33,635 nt of DNA, from assembly GCA_035551995.1 (NCBI GenBank), contig DASZME010000010.1, forward strand, positions 1 through 33,635, given 5' to 3'. The position numbers and the translations under genes are program-made. The notes below the pieces were generated by a model. The model worked only from the letters and a program-made list of their open reading frames with translations. It was not told the DNA's origin and did not search any database. Origin of the DNA: RYN-428 sp035551995 (lineage in GTDB: Bacteria > Planctomycetota > Phycisphaerae > Tepidisphaerales > Tepidisphaeraceae). This document shows, piece by piece, positions 17,231 through 24,890 of the stretch (position 1 is the first letter of the stretch; each line of letters begins with the position of its first letter).

Positions 17231-17352
17231 GAATAAGTTGCCAGTTGTTAGTTGCCGGTCGCCAGTGAAGAGGGGATAAATCGCAGCCGTCGTTGTTACT
17301 TGCATTTTTGCCTTTACTGGCAACTGGCAACTAACAACTGGCAACTTATTCC
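17231..17352. repeat. TTGCCAGTTGTTAG inverted pair between pduL and BMC-H genes
   Basis: The arm 17231-17266 (GAATAAGTTGCCAGTTGTTA and on) and the reverse complement of 17316-17351 differ at two of 36 positions. The spacer is 49 bases. The right arm supplies the pduL stop codon and part of its last codon. This is the best-preserved copy of the family in the window. Confidence 0.92.
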
Positions 17353-18062
17353 TTCCTCAATTCCAAATGCGTCGCCGAGTCCAGGTCGCAGGCGTTGCCT
17401 TCGTCGGTATCGATGTGGACTTCAAGAACGACCTTTGGGTGATAGCGAACTTTGACGCGGTCGAAGACGACGCCGCAGGGGCCGTCGATTCGAAGTTTGA
17501 GATAGTCATGGTCTTTCACGCCGTAGTAGGCCATGTCGGCGGTGGACATGTGGGCATGCCGCTCGGCTCGGATGACGCCTTTGTTGATCGTGATGGCCCC
17601 TTTGGGTCCGAGGATCGTAATGCCCGGCGTGCCTTCATGATTGCCGCTGATTCGCAGCGGAAGATCGATGCCCATGTAAACGCCGTCGGTATAGCTCAAC
17701 TCCACCTGCGTGTAATCGCGCACGGGACCGAGGATGCGGACGTTGGGAATGATGCGCTGCCGCGGGCCGACGAGCGTAACAAGCTGTTCACTGGCAAACT
17801 CACCCTGCTGATACAGATCCTTGAGCTTGGTCAGCTTGGCGCCGGGGCCAAACAGAATTTCAAGGTCGGCCGGCGTTACGTGCATGTGTCGTGCGGAGAC
17901 GTTCACGACCAGCGGATTTGGCGGCCCGCCGGCTTTGCTGGTCGCGGATCGTTCGCGCGAAGGAGGCGGATTGATCTGCCCCCGCAGGCGCTGCGTAAGC
18001 ACCTCGCGCACGAGTTTTTCAACCTCAGTCCGTTCCAGCCCGTTGGATGTCGCCACTGCCAT
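17346..18062 (-). CDS. pduL: PduL-type phosphotransacylase, BMC-targeted
   Basis: A 238-residue zinc phosphate acyltransferase that moves the acyl group from CoA to phosphate and regenerates CoA inside the compartment. The N-terminus (LERTEVEKLVREVLTQRLRG) is an amphipathic helix followed by a Pro/Ser-rich linker, the encapsulation peptide typical of PduL. Two beta-barrel halves follow. The first has the zinc-binding VSARHMHVTPADLE. The second has GVIRAERHAHMSTADMAYYGV. The ATG at 18062 has GAAGGAAG about 9 bases upstream. An upstream TTG in frame is rejected. It is the first gene of the BMC operon, about 35 bases downstream of the predicted transcription start. Confidence 0.95.
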   Translation of the reverse strand: MAVATSNGLERTEVEKLVREVLTQRLRGQINPPPSRERSATSKAGGPPNPLVVNVSARHMHVTPADLEILFGPGAKLTKLKDLYQQGEFASEQLVTLVGPRQRIIPNVRILGPVRDYTQVELSYTDGVYMGIDLPLRISGNHEGTPGITILGPKGAITINKGVIRAERHAHMSTADMAYYGVKDHDYLKLRIDGPCGVVFDRVKVRYHPKVVLEVHIDTDEGNACDLDSATHLELRKE

Positions 18063-18103
18063 GTGTTGAACTTCCTTCGCCGTATCAGTCAAGAACTCCC
18101 AAC

Positions 18104-18132
18104 ATTATTCAAAACTTTCCATCACTTGTCAA
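18104..18132 (-). promoter_or_regulatory. Sigma-70-type promoter of the BMC operon
   Basis: On the minus strand TTGACA (18132-18127) and AATAAT (18109-18104) are separated by exactly 17 bases. That is a perfect -35 and a 5/6 -10 match. The transcription start would be near 18097, giving a leader of about 35 bases before pduL. It is the only strong promoter seen upstream of the 15-gene operon. Confidence 0.75.
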
Positions 18133-18133
18133 G

Positions 18134-18157
18134 AAAATTCCATAATCGGTGAATTTT
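18134..18157. promoter_or_regulatory. Candidate operator next to the BMC promoter
   Basis: AAAATTC (18134-18140) and GAATTTT (18151-18157) form a perfect 7-bp inverted repeat with a 10-base spacer, immediately upstream of the -35 box on the pduL side. Its place and symmetry suit a dimeric regulator, the obvious candidate being the DeoR protein encoded at 6599-7423. An AT-rich palindrome could arise by chance in this AT-rich gap. Confidence 0.4.
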
Positions 18158-18231
18158 TGCAGTATGTTGATCGATATTGCTGGATTTCTTCGGTTCCAGA
18201 TAGGTTTTTATTCATTATCGATTTATTGCCA

Positions 18232-18261
18232 TTGACGGTTTCTCAAGACGAGAAGTCTAAT
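18232..18261 (+). promoter_or_regulatory. Candidate promoter for the membrane protein at 18269
   Basis: TTGACG (18232-18237) and TCTAAT (18256-18261) have an 18-base spacer. The expected start point is at or next to the ATG at 18269, and no ribosome binding site is present. This suggests a leaderless transcript. Confidence 0.4.
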
Positions 18262-18268
18262 CGCAGAC

Positions 18269-18778
18269 ATGGGAACGTCAAACGTATTCGTAGTGGACTG
18301 GCCCAGAAAGCTGGCGGTGTGGCTTGGTCTGGCCACGCTGATTCCCTTGGTGGCCTATTTCGGGGCGGCGGCGTTATTTTCGCCGCCGGATGAGGAAGCA
18401 TATAACAATGCCCGCAACAGCCTCAGTGAACAGATGAAATCGCCGTTACCCGCCGAGCGGGACGCCGCACGCGAAAAACTCGAACGACTCGATAAGGATC
18501 ATCAAAACGCCGATCTCGGATTTGCTCGCCGATTATTCTGGACGTGTTATGTCGTCGGTCTTGTCGCGGTGACGGTCGGGTTATTCATTCCGATCAACCC
18601 CGTGGGCGCCGGCCTGATGTTCGGCGGAATCATCGCCATCGCCAACGGCTGCTATAACGCCTGGGATAAGCTCGGCCGCTGGCTTCGGTTTGATTCACTG
18701 CTGCTGTTGCTGGTGGTTTTGTTCGCGTTAAGCCTGTTCCGATTTAGTTCGCGCTTCGAGAGTCGATCAGAGAAATAG
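18269..18778 (+). CDS. Unknown four-helix membrane protein
   Basis: A 169-residue protein I do not recognise. Four hydrophobic segments are visible: LAVWLGLATLIPLVAYFGAA, RLFWTCYVVGLVAVTVGLFI, VGAGLMFGGIIAIANGCYNA and LLLLLVVLFALSLF. Between the first two is a charged, helical loop of about 50 residues rich in Glu/Lys/Arg (DEEAYNNARNSLSEQM, then REKLERLDKDHQNAD). The start ATG has no Shine-Dalgarno sequence and may be leaderless. It is divergent from the BMC operon and shares its regulatory gap, but nothing else ties it to the compartment. Its last 12 bases overlap the converging antitoxin pseudogene. Confidence 0.7.
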   Translation: MGTSNVFVVDWPRKLAVWLGLATLIPLVAYFGAAALFSPPDEEAYNNARNSLSEQMKSPLPAERDAAREKLERLDKDHQNADLGFARRLFWTCYVVGLVAVTVGLFIPINPVGAGLMFGGIIAIANGCYNAWDKLGRWLRFDSLLLLLVVLFALSLFRFSSRFESRSEK

Positions 18779-19188
18779 TTCCGCGTCGACCCGAAATCGT
18801 GCCGCCACGGCACGAATATGCTTCTTGGAAAGTTCACGCTCGCCCTTGAGGTACATCGATACGGCCGATTCACTACCGATGATCTTGCCCATATCCGCTT
18901 GTGTCATGTTGTTGGCGTTCATAATCGCCCGCAATGTCTGTTGAGGGGAAAGGTGACTTCCACGGGGCGTGTGGCGATCATCCTCATATTTGTTGGGATC
19001 AAAATCAGCGCGTCCAGATAATCGCCCGCCCCGCGGTTTATTTTGCCGCCCAAGAGCTTCCCGATCATTTCGACGGCCGCCGCATGCTCAACATCATTCT
19101 TAAGTGTCTTGAGCGGTAGCCGACGAATCAATTCCATGTAAGTATCGGTCTGTCGTCGGCGTGCGCCGCCGCGCGTTGTGGTTGCCAT
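18767..19188 (-). pseudogene. Frameshifted HigA-type antitoxin (XRE helix-turn-helix)
   Basis: Two frames together make one COG5499/HigA-like protein. The first (from ATG 19188, GGAG upstream) reads MELIRRLPLKTLKNDVEHAA and on to INRGAGDYLDALILIP. The second, starting near 18995, reads NKYEDDRHTPRGSHLSPQQT, then IMNANNMTQADMGKIIGSES, VSMYLKGERELSKKHIRAVA and RFRVDAELFL, stopping at 18767. Joining them by restoring one base near 18987-18995 gives a gap-free match to the family (DYLD-x-L, then YED-x-x-H-x-P, then the HTH). The helix-turn-helix half is therefore out of frame with its start. No HigB-like toxin gene lies beside it. Sequencing error is the alternative explanation. Confidence 0.72.
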
Positions 19189-19200
19189 GAGATCGCTCCA

Positions 19201-21174
19201 TCATATGTCGTTCTTCCAGTTGATTCTGGAAGCCCGCTTCCACATTTCCCGGTAAGCCCCCTCGATGTCCCGCGCAAAGCGCGGGGCGTCCATCAGCGGC
19301 GAATGTTGCAGCCGTTCTCGCAATATTCGGCGCAGTTCCGACAGCCGCGTTAGGTCTCCGGCCAATTCCGCAGCCTTCTTTACATAGTCGTCGGCGCCGC
19401 GCGTTACGAATTCCGCCAGGCCGAGGTTGGAGAGAATGCTGAGCCCCGCCCGCGAGACGGCGGTCTCTCCCGCGAGACTGACCACCGGCACGCCCATCCA
19501 AAGCGCGTCAAGCGTCGTCGTGCCGCCGACGTAGGGGAAAGGATCGAGGGCGATGTCGATCCGCCGATATTCCTCGAAATATTGCGGCGCCCGCATGATG
19601 CCGGCAAATTCGATGCGGGCGGCATCGATTCCCAATGCCGCCATCCGGTCGCAAAAGAGCTTGCGGTGTCCACCCAATCCGCTGTGGACGACAAGCCGTG
19701 AATCGGGAACCGCGTGCAGGACCCGGCTCCAAACCTGAATCGTCGGCGCCGACACCTTGGCGAAATTATTCAGACACCCGAACGTAATCCGCCCCGCGCC
19801 CGCCGCCACAAGCGGTCCGACCGGGGGCGCCACGCCAGGGTCGGCGTAACACCAATAGCTGACGGGAAGGTAGATCGATCGCTCCGTATAGCAATCGCCA
19901 TTTTTTTCCGGATTCGGATCGAGGTACGGATCGGTCAGGCGATAGTCGATCGCTTCCAGCCCGGTCGTGCTGCAATACGCCAGGTAAGTCACCTGCACCG
20001 GCGCCGGCTTGCGCGCGAAAGTCAGCAGCCGATTGGAACCCATGTGCATCGTCAGATCGACGAGAATATCGATCTGATCTTCGCGAATGAGCCGGGCCAG
20101 TTGATCATCGCTCATGCCGAGCGTTTGGCGCCAGGTATCCGTGTGCCGGCGGAGGCGCGCGGTCATCTCGTCGGGACGAGCGACGTCGGTATAACTGAAA
20201 ATTTCAAAATTCGCGTGATCGTGATGCGCCAGCAGCGGAAGCATGAATCGCGCCACGACATGATCGCGAAAATCCGGCGAAACATATCCAATCCGCAGCC
20301 GCCGATCCGGCGAACGATCGTTGGGGTGCGGCAGGCTGTTTTTCGTTAGCCCATGCGCGTGCCGGGCATTCCATTGCCGATGCTCGTCGAGAATCATCCG
20401 GGACGAAAACGCGGGATGAAAATGAATCGTATAAAGCCGGCTGCTGTGCGCCGTCGCATACTCCGGCTTAATCGCCCGTGCTCGCTCGAAACAGGCCATC
20501 GCATCGTCAAGGCGCCCGCTTTCCTTCAACGCGATCCCCGCGTTGTTCAACACCTCGGCATGGTCCGGCCGCAGCGTCAGCGAACGATCGTAACACGCCA
20601 GCGCCTCATCGACGCGCCCGGACTTGATCAGCACATTGCCAAGGTTGCTGAAAACCACCGGCGAATCCGGCTGAAGCCTCGCGGCCTTCCGATAACATTC
20701 AACCGCCTCGGTTGCCCGCCCGACTTTTTGAAACGTCGTGGCGAGATTATTCAGCGCCTCGGGAAAATCCGGACGCAGTCGCAGCGCATGTTCCAATGCC
20801 GTGATCGATTCCGCGCAGCGGCCCACGTCATAGAGCATGAGCCCGAAATTGTTATATAGCTCGGCGACATTTCCCCGAACTGAAATCGCCGTCTCAAAGC
20901 AAGCCAGCGCCTCTTCCGCCCGCTTCTGCGCCCGGCGGACGATTCCCAGATTGCACCACGCCTCGGCGAGCGTTGGCTGAAGTTCGGTCGCCCGCCGATA
21001 GTATTCGCCCGCCTCATCGGCTCGTCCCATCGCCTGCACGGCCAACCCAAGCACGTAGAACGCCTCGCCGTTATCCGCCTCCCGCGCCAGCACGGCGCGG
21101 CACATCGCCTGTGCCTCGGCATTTCGCCCGGCTTGTTGAACGCGAAGGGCTTCCAAAACCGCCGTCTGATCCAC
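19201..21174 (-). CDS. TPR protein with O-GlcNAc-transferase (SPINDLY-like) C-terminal domain
   Basis: A 657-residue protein. Residues about 1-285 are tandem tetratricopeptide repeats, each about 34 residues, for example AEAWCNLGIVRRAQKRAEEA, then VFSNLGNVLIKSGRVDEALA and VLNNAGIALKESGRLDDAMA. The C-terminal half is a GT41-type transferase: RLRIGYVSPDFRDHVVARF, then YLAYCSTTGLEAIDYRLTD, ITFGCLNNFAKVSAPTIQVW, and DIALDPFPYVGGTTTLDALW with the UDP-binding GVPVVSL. It should transfer a sugar from a nucleotide sugar to protein Ser/Thr. The target is unknown. A GTG at 21174 with GGAG 5 bases upstream is preferred. The longer frame runs towards the divergent tRNA gene. Confidence 0.88.
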   Translation of the reverse strand: MDQTAVLEALRVQQAGRNAEAQAMCRAVLAREADNGEAFYVLGLAVQAMGRADEAGEYYRRATELQPTLAEAWCNLGIVRRAQKRAEEALACFETAISVRGNVAELYNNFGLMLYDVGRCAESITALEHALRLRPDFPEALNNLATTFQKVGRATEAVECYRKAARLQPDSPVVFSNLGNVLIKSGRVDEALACYDRSLTLRPDHAEVLNNAGIALKESGRLDDAMACFERARAIKPEYATAHSSRLYTIHFHPAFSSRMILDEHRQWNARHAHGLTKNSLPHPNDRSPDRRLRIGYVSPDFRDHVVARFMLPLLAHHDHANFEIFSYTDVARPDEMTARLRRHTDTWRQTLGMSDDQLARLIREDQIDILVDLTMHMGSNRLLTFARKPAPVQVTYLAYCSTTGLEAIDYRLTDPYLDPNPEKNGDCYTERSIYLPVSYWCYADPGVAPPVGPLVAAGAGRITFGCLNNFAKVSAPTIQVWSRVLHAVPDSRLVVHSGLGGHRKLFCDRMAALGIDAARIEFAGIMRAPQYFEEYRRIDIALDPFPYVGGTTTLDALWMGVPVVSLAGETAVSRAGLSILSNLGLAEFVTRGADDYVKKAAELAGDLTRLSELRRILRERLQHSPLMDAPRFARDIEGAYREMWKRASRINWKNDI

Positions 21175-21291
21175 AATCGCTCCGATCGAGCCGTCCCCCG
21201 CCTGATTCTTGCAACAAGATCGCCGCGCGATCTTGCCGCGCCGGCGCCCCCACGGCATCATATGCGCCCAAGTGCCGCCGTCACGGCGCAC

Positions 21292-21364
21292 GGGAGCATA
21301 GCTCAGCGGTTAGAGCAGGGGTCTCATAAACCCTTGGTCGGGGGTTCGAGTCCCTCTGCTCCCA
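21292..21364 (+). tRNA. tRNA-Met (anticodon CAT)
   Basis: A complete 73-base cloverleaf: acceptor GGGAGCA/TGCTCCC with discriminator A, D-stem GCTC/GAGC, anticodon stem GGGGT/ACCCT with loop CTCATAA (anticodon 21325-21327), and a T-arm with TTCGAGT. The 3' CCA is not encoded. The G1-C72 pair and the lack of the three G-C pairs of initiators point to elongator tRNA-Met. A lysidine-modified tRNA-Ile(CAU) is less likely. Confidence 0.95.
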
Positions 21365-21395
21365 TTTGACTCGCTACGCTCGCTCATGGCAGGCC

Positions 21396-22790
21396 ATGAT
21401 AATGGACAACCAGATCACCGCCGCCGACTTCCGAAAATCAGTCACCCGCGTTTTTGAATTGGCTTCCGCAAAGGCGATTCAGTTGGACCGCTCCTGGGAC
21501 ATCTCCCGCGGCGCCCCCGTCTTTACCGCCGCCGGGAAATATACGACCCGGGGGTGGACGGAATGGACGCAGGGATTTCAATATGGCTGCGCGCTCCTCG
21601 CGTTCGACGCCACCGACGATCGCACGCTTCTTGAACTTGGCCGGGAAAATACCGTGCGCCACATGGCGAAACACGTCAGCCATGTCGGCGTTCATGATCA
21701 TGGCTTCAACAATATCAGCGCCTATGGCAATCTCCGCCGATTGATGCTGGAAAAGCGCATTGCGCATGATGCGTGGGAGTTGGCGTTTTATGAGCTTGCG
21801 TTGAAGGCGAGCGGCGCCGTGCAGGGGGCGCGGTGGACGTCGATTGTTTCCGATGGCGATGCTCAACCCGATCGTCGCGATGCCGGATTTATTTATTCGT
21901 TCAATGGGCCGCACTCGCTTTTTTCCGATACCATTCGATCGGTGCGATCGCTGGTCGTCGCGTGGACCCTGGGGCACGAATTGGCGGCGGAGAATGATCG
22001 AAAAATCAACCTGCTGCATCGCGGGTTGCAGCATTGCCTGACGACGGCACACTACAATGTTTTTCAGGGGGAGGGGCGGGATATTTATGATACCCCGAGC
22101 GAGCGCGGGCGGGTGGCGCATGAGTCTATTTTTAATGTGGCCGACGGACGATACCGGTGTCCGTCCACGCAGCAGGGATATTCGCCGTTTTCGACCTGGA
22201 CGCGCGGATTGGCCTGGATATTATGCGGATTTGCCGAGCAGTTGGAATTTTTGGCGAGCATCGATGCCGAGACGGCCGGAATGTCGCCGGAGAAATTTGA
22301 CGCCGCCGTGACGGCGTTCGTTCGTGCCGCGACGGCGACGGCGGATTGGTGGATCTCGCACAGCTTCGCCGATGGAATGGTCTACTGGGACGCGGGGGCG
22401 CCGGGGATTTCGGACGGGAATGATTACTCGGCGACGAGCGACCCGTTTAACGATTATGAGCCGATCGATTCCAGCGCCGCCGCGATCGCGGCACAGGGGC
22501 TGCTGCGGCTTGGGACGTATCTGGGCCCGGCGGGGGATCGGTATGCGCAGGCGGCCTTGTGGATGGCCAAAACGCTGTTCGACGAACCCTATTTATCGAC
22601 GGATTCGGCCCATCAGGGTTTGTTGCTGCATTCGGTGTATCATCGGCCCAGGGGATGGGACTATGTTCCGCCGGGCCGGCGCATTCCGTGCGGGGAATCG
22701 AGCATGTGGGGAGACTACCATTTGCTCGAGTTGGCCCTGATGATCAAGCGGTCGGCGGAGAATGGCGCATACTATCGTTTTTTTGCCTGA
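21396..22790 (+). CDS. Glycoside hydrolase family 88-like unsaturated glucuronyl hydrolase
   Basis: A 464-residue (alpha/alpha)6-barrel enzyme resembling GH88, which hydrates the 4,5-unsaturated uronic acid left by polysaccharide lyases. Motifs: WTQGFQYGCALLAFDAT, HVGVHDHGFNN with the catalytic-type Asp, GPHSLFSDTIRSVRSLVVAW where the second catalytic Asp is expected, YSPFSTWTRGLAWILCGFA, PIDSSAAAIAAQGLLRLG and the closing GESSMWGDYHLLELAL. There is no signal peptide, so it likely acts in the cytoplasm on imported oligosaccharides. An ATG at 21402 is an alternative start. The gene lies 31 bases after the tRNA and heads a sugar-catabolism cluster. Confidence 0.87.
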   Translation: MIMDNQITAADFRKSVTRVFELASAKAIQLDRSWDISRGAPVFTAAGKYTTRGWTEWTQGFQYGCALLAFDATDDRTLLELGRENTVRHMAKHVSHVGVHDHGFNNISAYGNLRRLMLEKRIAHDAWELAFYELALKASGAVQGARWTSIVSDGDAQPDRRDAGFIYSFNGPHSLFSDTIRSVRSLVVAWTLGHELAAENDRKINLLHRGLQHCLTTAHYNVFQGEGRDIYDTPSERGRVAHESIFNVADGRYRCPSTQQGYSPFSTWTRGLAWILCGFAEQLEFLASIDAETAGMSPEKFDAAVTAFVRAATATADWWISHSFADGMVYWDAGAPGISDGNDYSATSDPFNDYEPIDSSAAAIAAQGLLRLGTYLGPAGDRYAQAALWMAKTLFDEPYLSTDSAHQGLLLHSVYHRPRGWDYVPPGRRIPCGESSMWGDYHLLELALMIKRSAENGAYYRFFA

Positions 22791-22919
22791 GGAAGTCGGG
22801 GTCCGTCGGCTTCTGTCCGCGTCTACTAGAGAGTCATCGCGGAATATCTTTGAGACATTGGTCGCGAAATGTCTTTGATAGCCTTGGGCGGAAGCCTAAG
22901 GACCTGTTCCGATTATTCC

Positions 22920-23717
22920 ATGGAAATGAGCGCTTTGACCTCCACGGCGAAAAAAGTTGCGTTTATTACCGGGGCCACGCGCGGAATCGGATTGGGCATT
23001 GCACGCGCGCTGGCTTCGGCGGGCTATGACCTGGCGATCAATGGCCGTCGTTCAGCAGTCGACGTGACGAAGGTCGTTGAACAGCTTCAAGAAGCGGGGA
23101 CCACCGCGATCTACCTTCAGAGCGACGTGGCGAATCTCGCCGATCATCCAAGAATGGTCCGCGAAATACGCGAGCGCTTTGGCCGGCTTGATGTGCTGGT
23201 GAACAACGCCGGGGTGGCCCCGGAGGCGCGAGCGGATTTGCTTGAGGCTTCGCCGGACAGTTTCGATCGGCTGATGGCGATCAACCTGCGCGGGCCGTAT
23301 TTTCTCACCCAGGCGGTCGCGCGGTGGATGATCGAGCAGCGAAAAAACAGCGCGGCCTTTCGAGGCTGCGTCATCAACGTCTCATCGGTCAGCGCCACGG
23401 TGGCTTCTGTCAACCGCGGCGATTACTGTATCAGCAAGGCCGGCGTCGCGATGGCGACCCTGTTATGGGCCTCGAGACTGGCCGAATTCGGAATCGACGT
23501 TTACGAAGTGCGGCCGGGCGTGATCGCCACCGACATGACCGCCGGCGTTACCGCAAAATACGACAAGCTCATCGCCGAAGGCCTCACCATTGAAAAGAGA
23601 TGGGGAACGGCGGAGGATGTGGGCAAGGCGGTCGCCAGCCTCGCGCGCGGCGATATTCCGTATGCAACCGGACAAGTGCTCAACATCGACGGCGGAATGA
23701 CGATTCAAAGGCTTTAA
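22920..23717 (+). CDS. Short-chain dehydrogenase/reductase (FabG-like)
   Basis: A 265-residue classical SDR. The nucleotide-binding TGATRGIGLGIARAL is near residue 15. LVNNAGVAPEAR and the catalytic set Ser (INVSSVSA) and Tyr-x-x-x-Lys (DYCISKAG) follow. RPGVIATDMT and the C-terminal GQVLNIDGGM are conserved. The cofactor is probably NADPH or NADH. Given its neighbours it probably reduces or oxidises a sugar or keto-uronate rather than a fatty-acyl-ACP. The ATG at 22920 is favoured over an upstream one at 22869, and an ATG at 22926 is possible. The gene ends 6 bases before the next. Confidence 0.9.
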   Translation: MEMSALTSTAKKVAFITGATRGIGLGIARALASAGYDLAINGRRSAVDVTKVVEQLQEAGTTAIYLQSDVANLADHPRMVREIRERFGRLDVLVNNAGVAPEARADLLEASPDSFDRLMAINLRGPYFLTQAVARWMIEQRKNSAAFRGCVINVSSVSATVASVNRGDYCISKAGVAMATLLWASRLAEFGIDVYEVRPGVIATDMTAGVTAKYDKLIAEGLTIEKRWGTAEDVGKAVASLARGDIPYATGQVLNIDGGMTIQRL

Positions 23718-23723
23718 CTCAAA

Positions 23724-24890
23724 ATGGAAACGCGCACGCTCGGCATCATTCTCAACGGCGTCACGGGCAGGATGGGCACGAATCAACATCTGATCCGCTC
23801 GATCCTCGCCATCATCAAACAGGGGGGCGTCAAGGTCAGCGACGCGTTGCGGCTGATGCCTGACCCGATTCTCACGGGACGCAACGCCGAGAAACTCAAA
23901 ACACTGGCCGAAACGCACGGGCCGGGGATCATCGGCAGGCCGTTGAAATACACCACGGACCTGCAAGCGGCCCTGGACGATCGCAATTATCCGATTTTCT
24001 TTGACGCGTCGGGAACGCTTCAGCGGGCGGGTTTCGTCGAGATGGCGGCGAAGGCGGGTAAGTCGATCTATTGCGAAAAACCCACCGCCGCCGTTTATAG
24101 CGAAGCTCTTCGCCTGGCGACGATCTGCGAGACGGCGGGCGTTAAGAACGGCGTCGTGCAGGACAAACTTTGGCTCCCGGGCCTGCGGAAAATCCGCATG
24201 CTCAAGCAGCAGGGTTTCTTCGGCGACATCCTCTCCGTCCGCGGCGATTTCGGATACTGGGTCTTCACCGGCGAAATCGACGACCAACCCGCCCAGCGCC
24301 CAAGCTGGAACTACCGCGCCGAAGACGGCGGGGGAATTGTCATCGATATGTTCTGCCATTGGCAGTATGTCGTCTCGAATCTGTTCGGCCGGATCAAGTC
24401 GCTCGTCGCGTTCGGGAAGACCGACGTTCCACTCCGGGTCGACGAACGCGGAAAGCCCTACCAGGCGACCGCCGACGATTCGGCCTATGCGATCTTCGAG
24501 TTAATGGACGGCACGCTCTGCCAGTTTAATTCCAGTTGGTGCGTGCGGGTGCGACGGGATGATCTGCTCACCATTCAGGTGGACGGGAACAAGGGATCTT
24601 GCGTGGCGGGATTGCGCGAGGCGTGGGTGCAGGGGATCGCCCAGACGCCGAAGCCGGTCTGGAATCCGGATGTGGCGCAACCGATTGATTTTTACGAAGG
24701 ATGGCAGAAGGTTCCGGAAACGACGGCTTATGACAATGCGTTTAAGATTCAGTGGGAGCTTTTTCTGAGGCATGTGGCGCTGGATGAGCCGTTCCGGTGG
24801 ACGCTGCGGGAAGGGGCCAAAGGCGTTGAGCTTGCGGAGCTTGGAATCCAAAGTTGGAAAGAACGGCGGTGGATCGATGTGCCGCGATGA
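23724..24890 (+). CDS. Gfo/Idh/MocA-family oxidoreductase
   Basis: A 388-residue sugar-type dehydrogenase. The N-terminal Rossmann fold begins GIILNGVTGRMGTNQHL, unusual in using GVTGRMG where the family often has GxGxxG. The family's EKP motif is present (GKSIYCEKPTAA). The C-terminal alpha/beta domain has WNYRAEDGGGIVIDMFCHWQ, with the catalytic-type D-x-x-x-H. The substrate is probably a pyranose or keto-sugar derivative, not identifiable here. The next gene starts inside its last codons (14-bp overlap), so the two are translationally coupled. Confidence 0.9.
   Translation: METRTLGIILNGVTGRMGTNQHLIRSILAIIKQGGVKVSDALRLMPDPILTGRNAEKLKTLAETHGPGIIGRPLKYTTDLQAALDDRNYPIFFDASGTLQRAGFVEMAAKAGKSIYCEKPTAAVYSEALRLATICETAGVKNGVVQDKLWLPGLRKIRMLKQQGFFGDILSVRGDFGYWVFTGEIDDQPAQRPSWNYRAEDGGGIVIDMFCHWQYVVSNLFGRIKSLVAFGKTDVPLRVDERGKPYQATADDSAYAIFELMDGTLCQFNSSWCVRVRRDDLLTIQVDGNKGSCVAGLREAWVQGIAQTPKPVWNPDVAQPIDFYEGWQKVPETTAYDNAFKIQWELFLRHVALDEPFRWTLREGAKGVELAELGIQSWKERRWIDVPR

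Noticed and set aside
18063..18092. Longer pduL start
   Set aside because: The upstream start is a TTG that would lie in the leader. The ATG at 18062 has a ribosome binding site and begins the targeting helix.
18769..19188. HigBA toxin-antitoxin pair
   Set aside because: No toxin-sized frame with HigB features lies on either side. The upstream neighbour is the TPR-transferase gene.
21292..21364. tRNA as a phage or island attachment site
   Set aside because: No integrase, no repeat of the tRNA 3' end and no compositional break were seen within the window.
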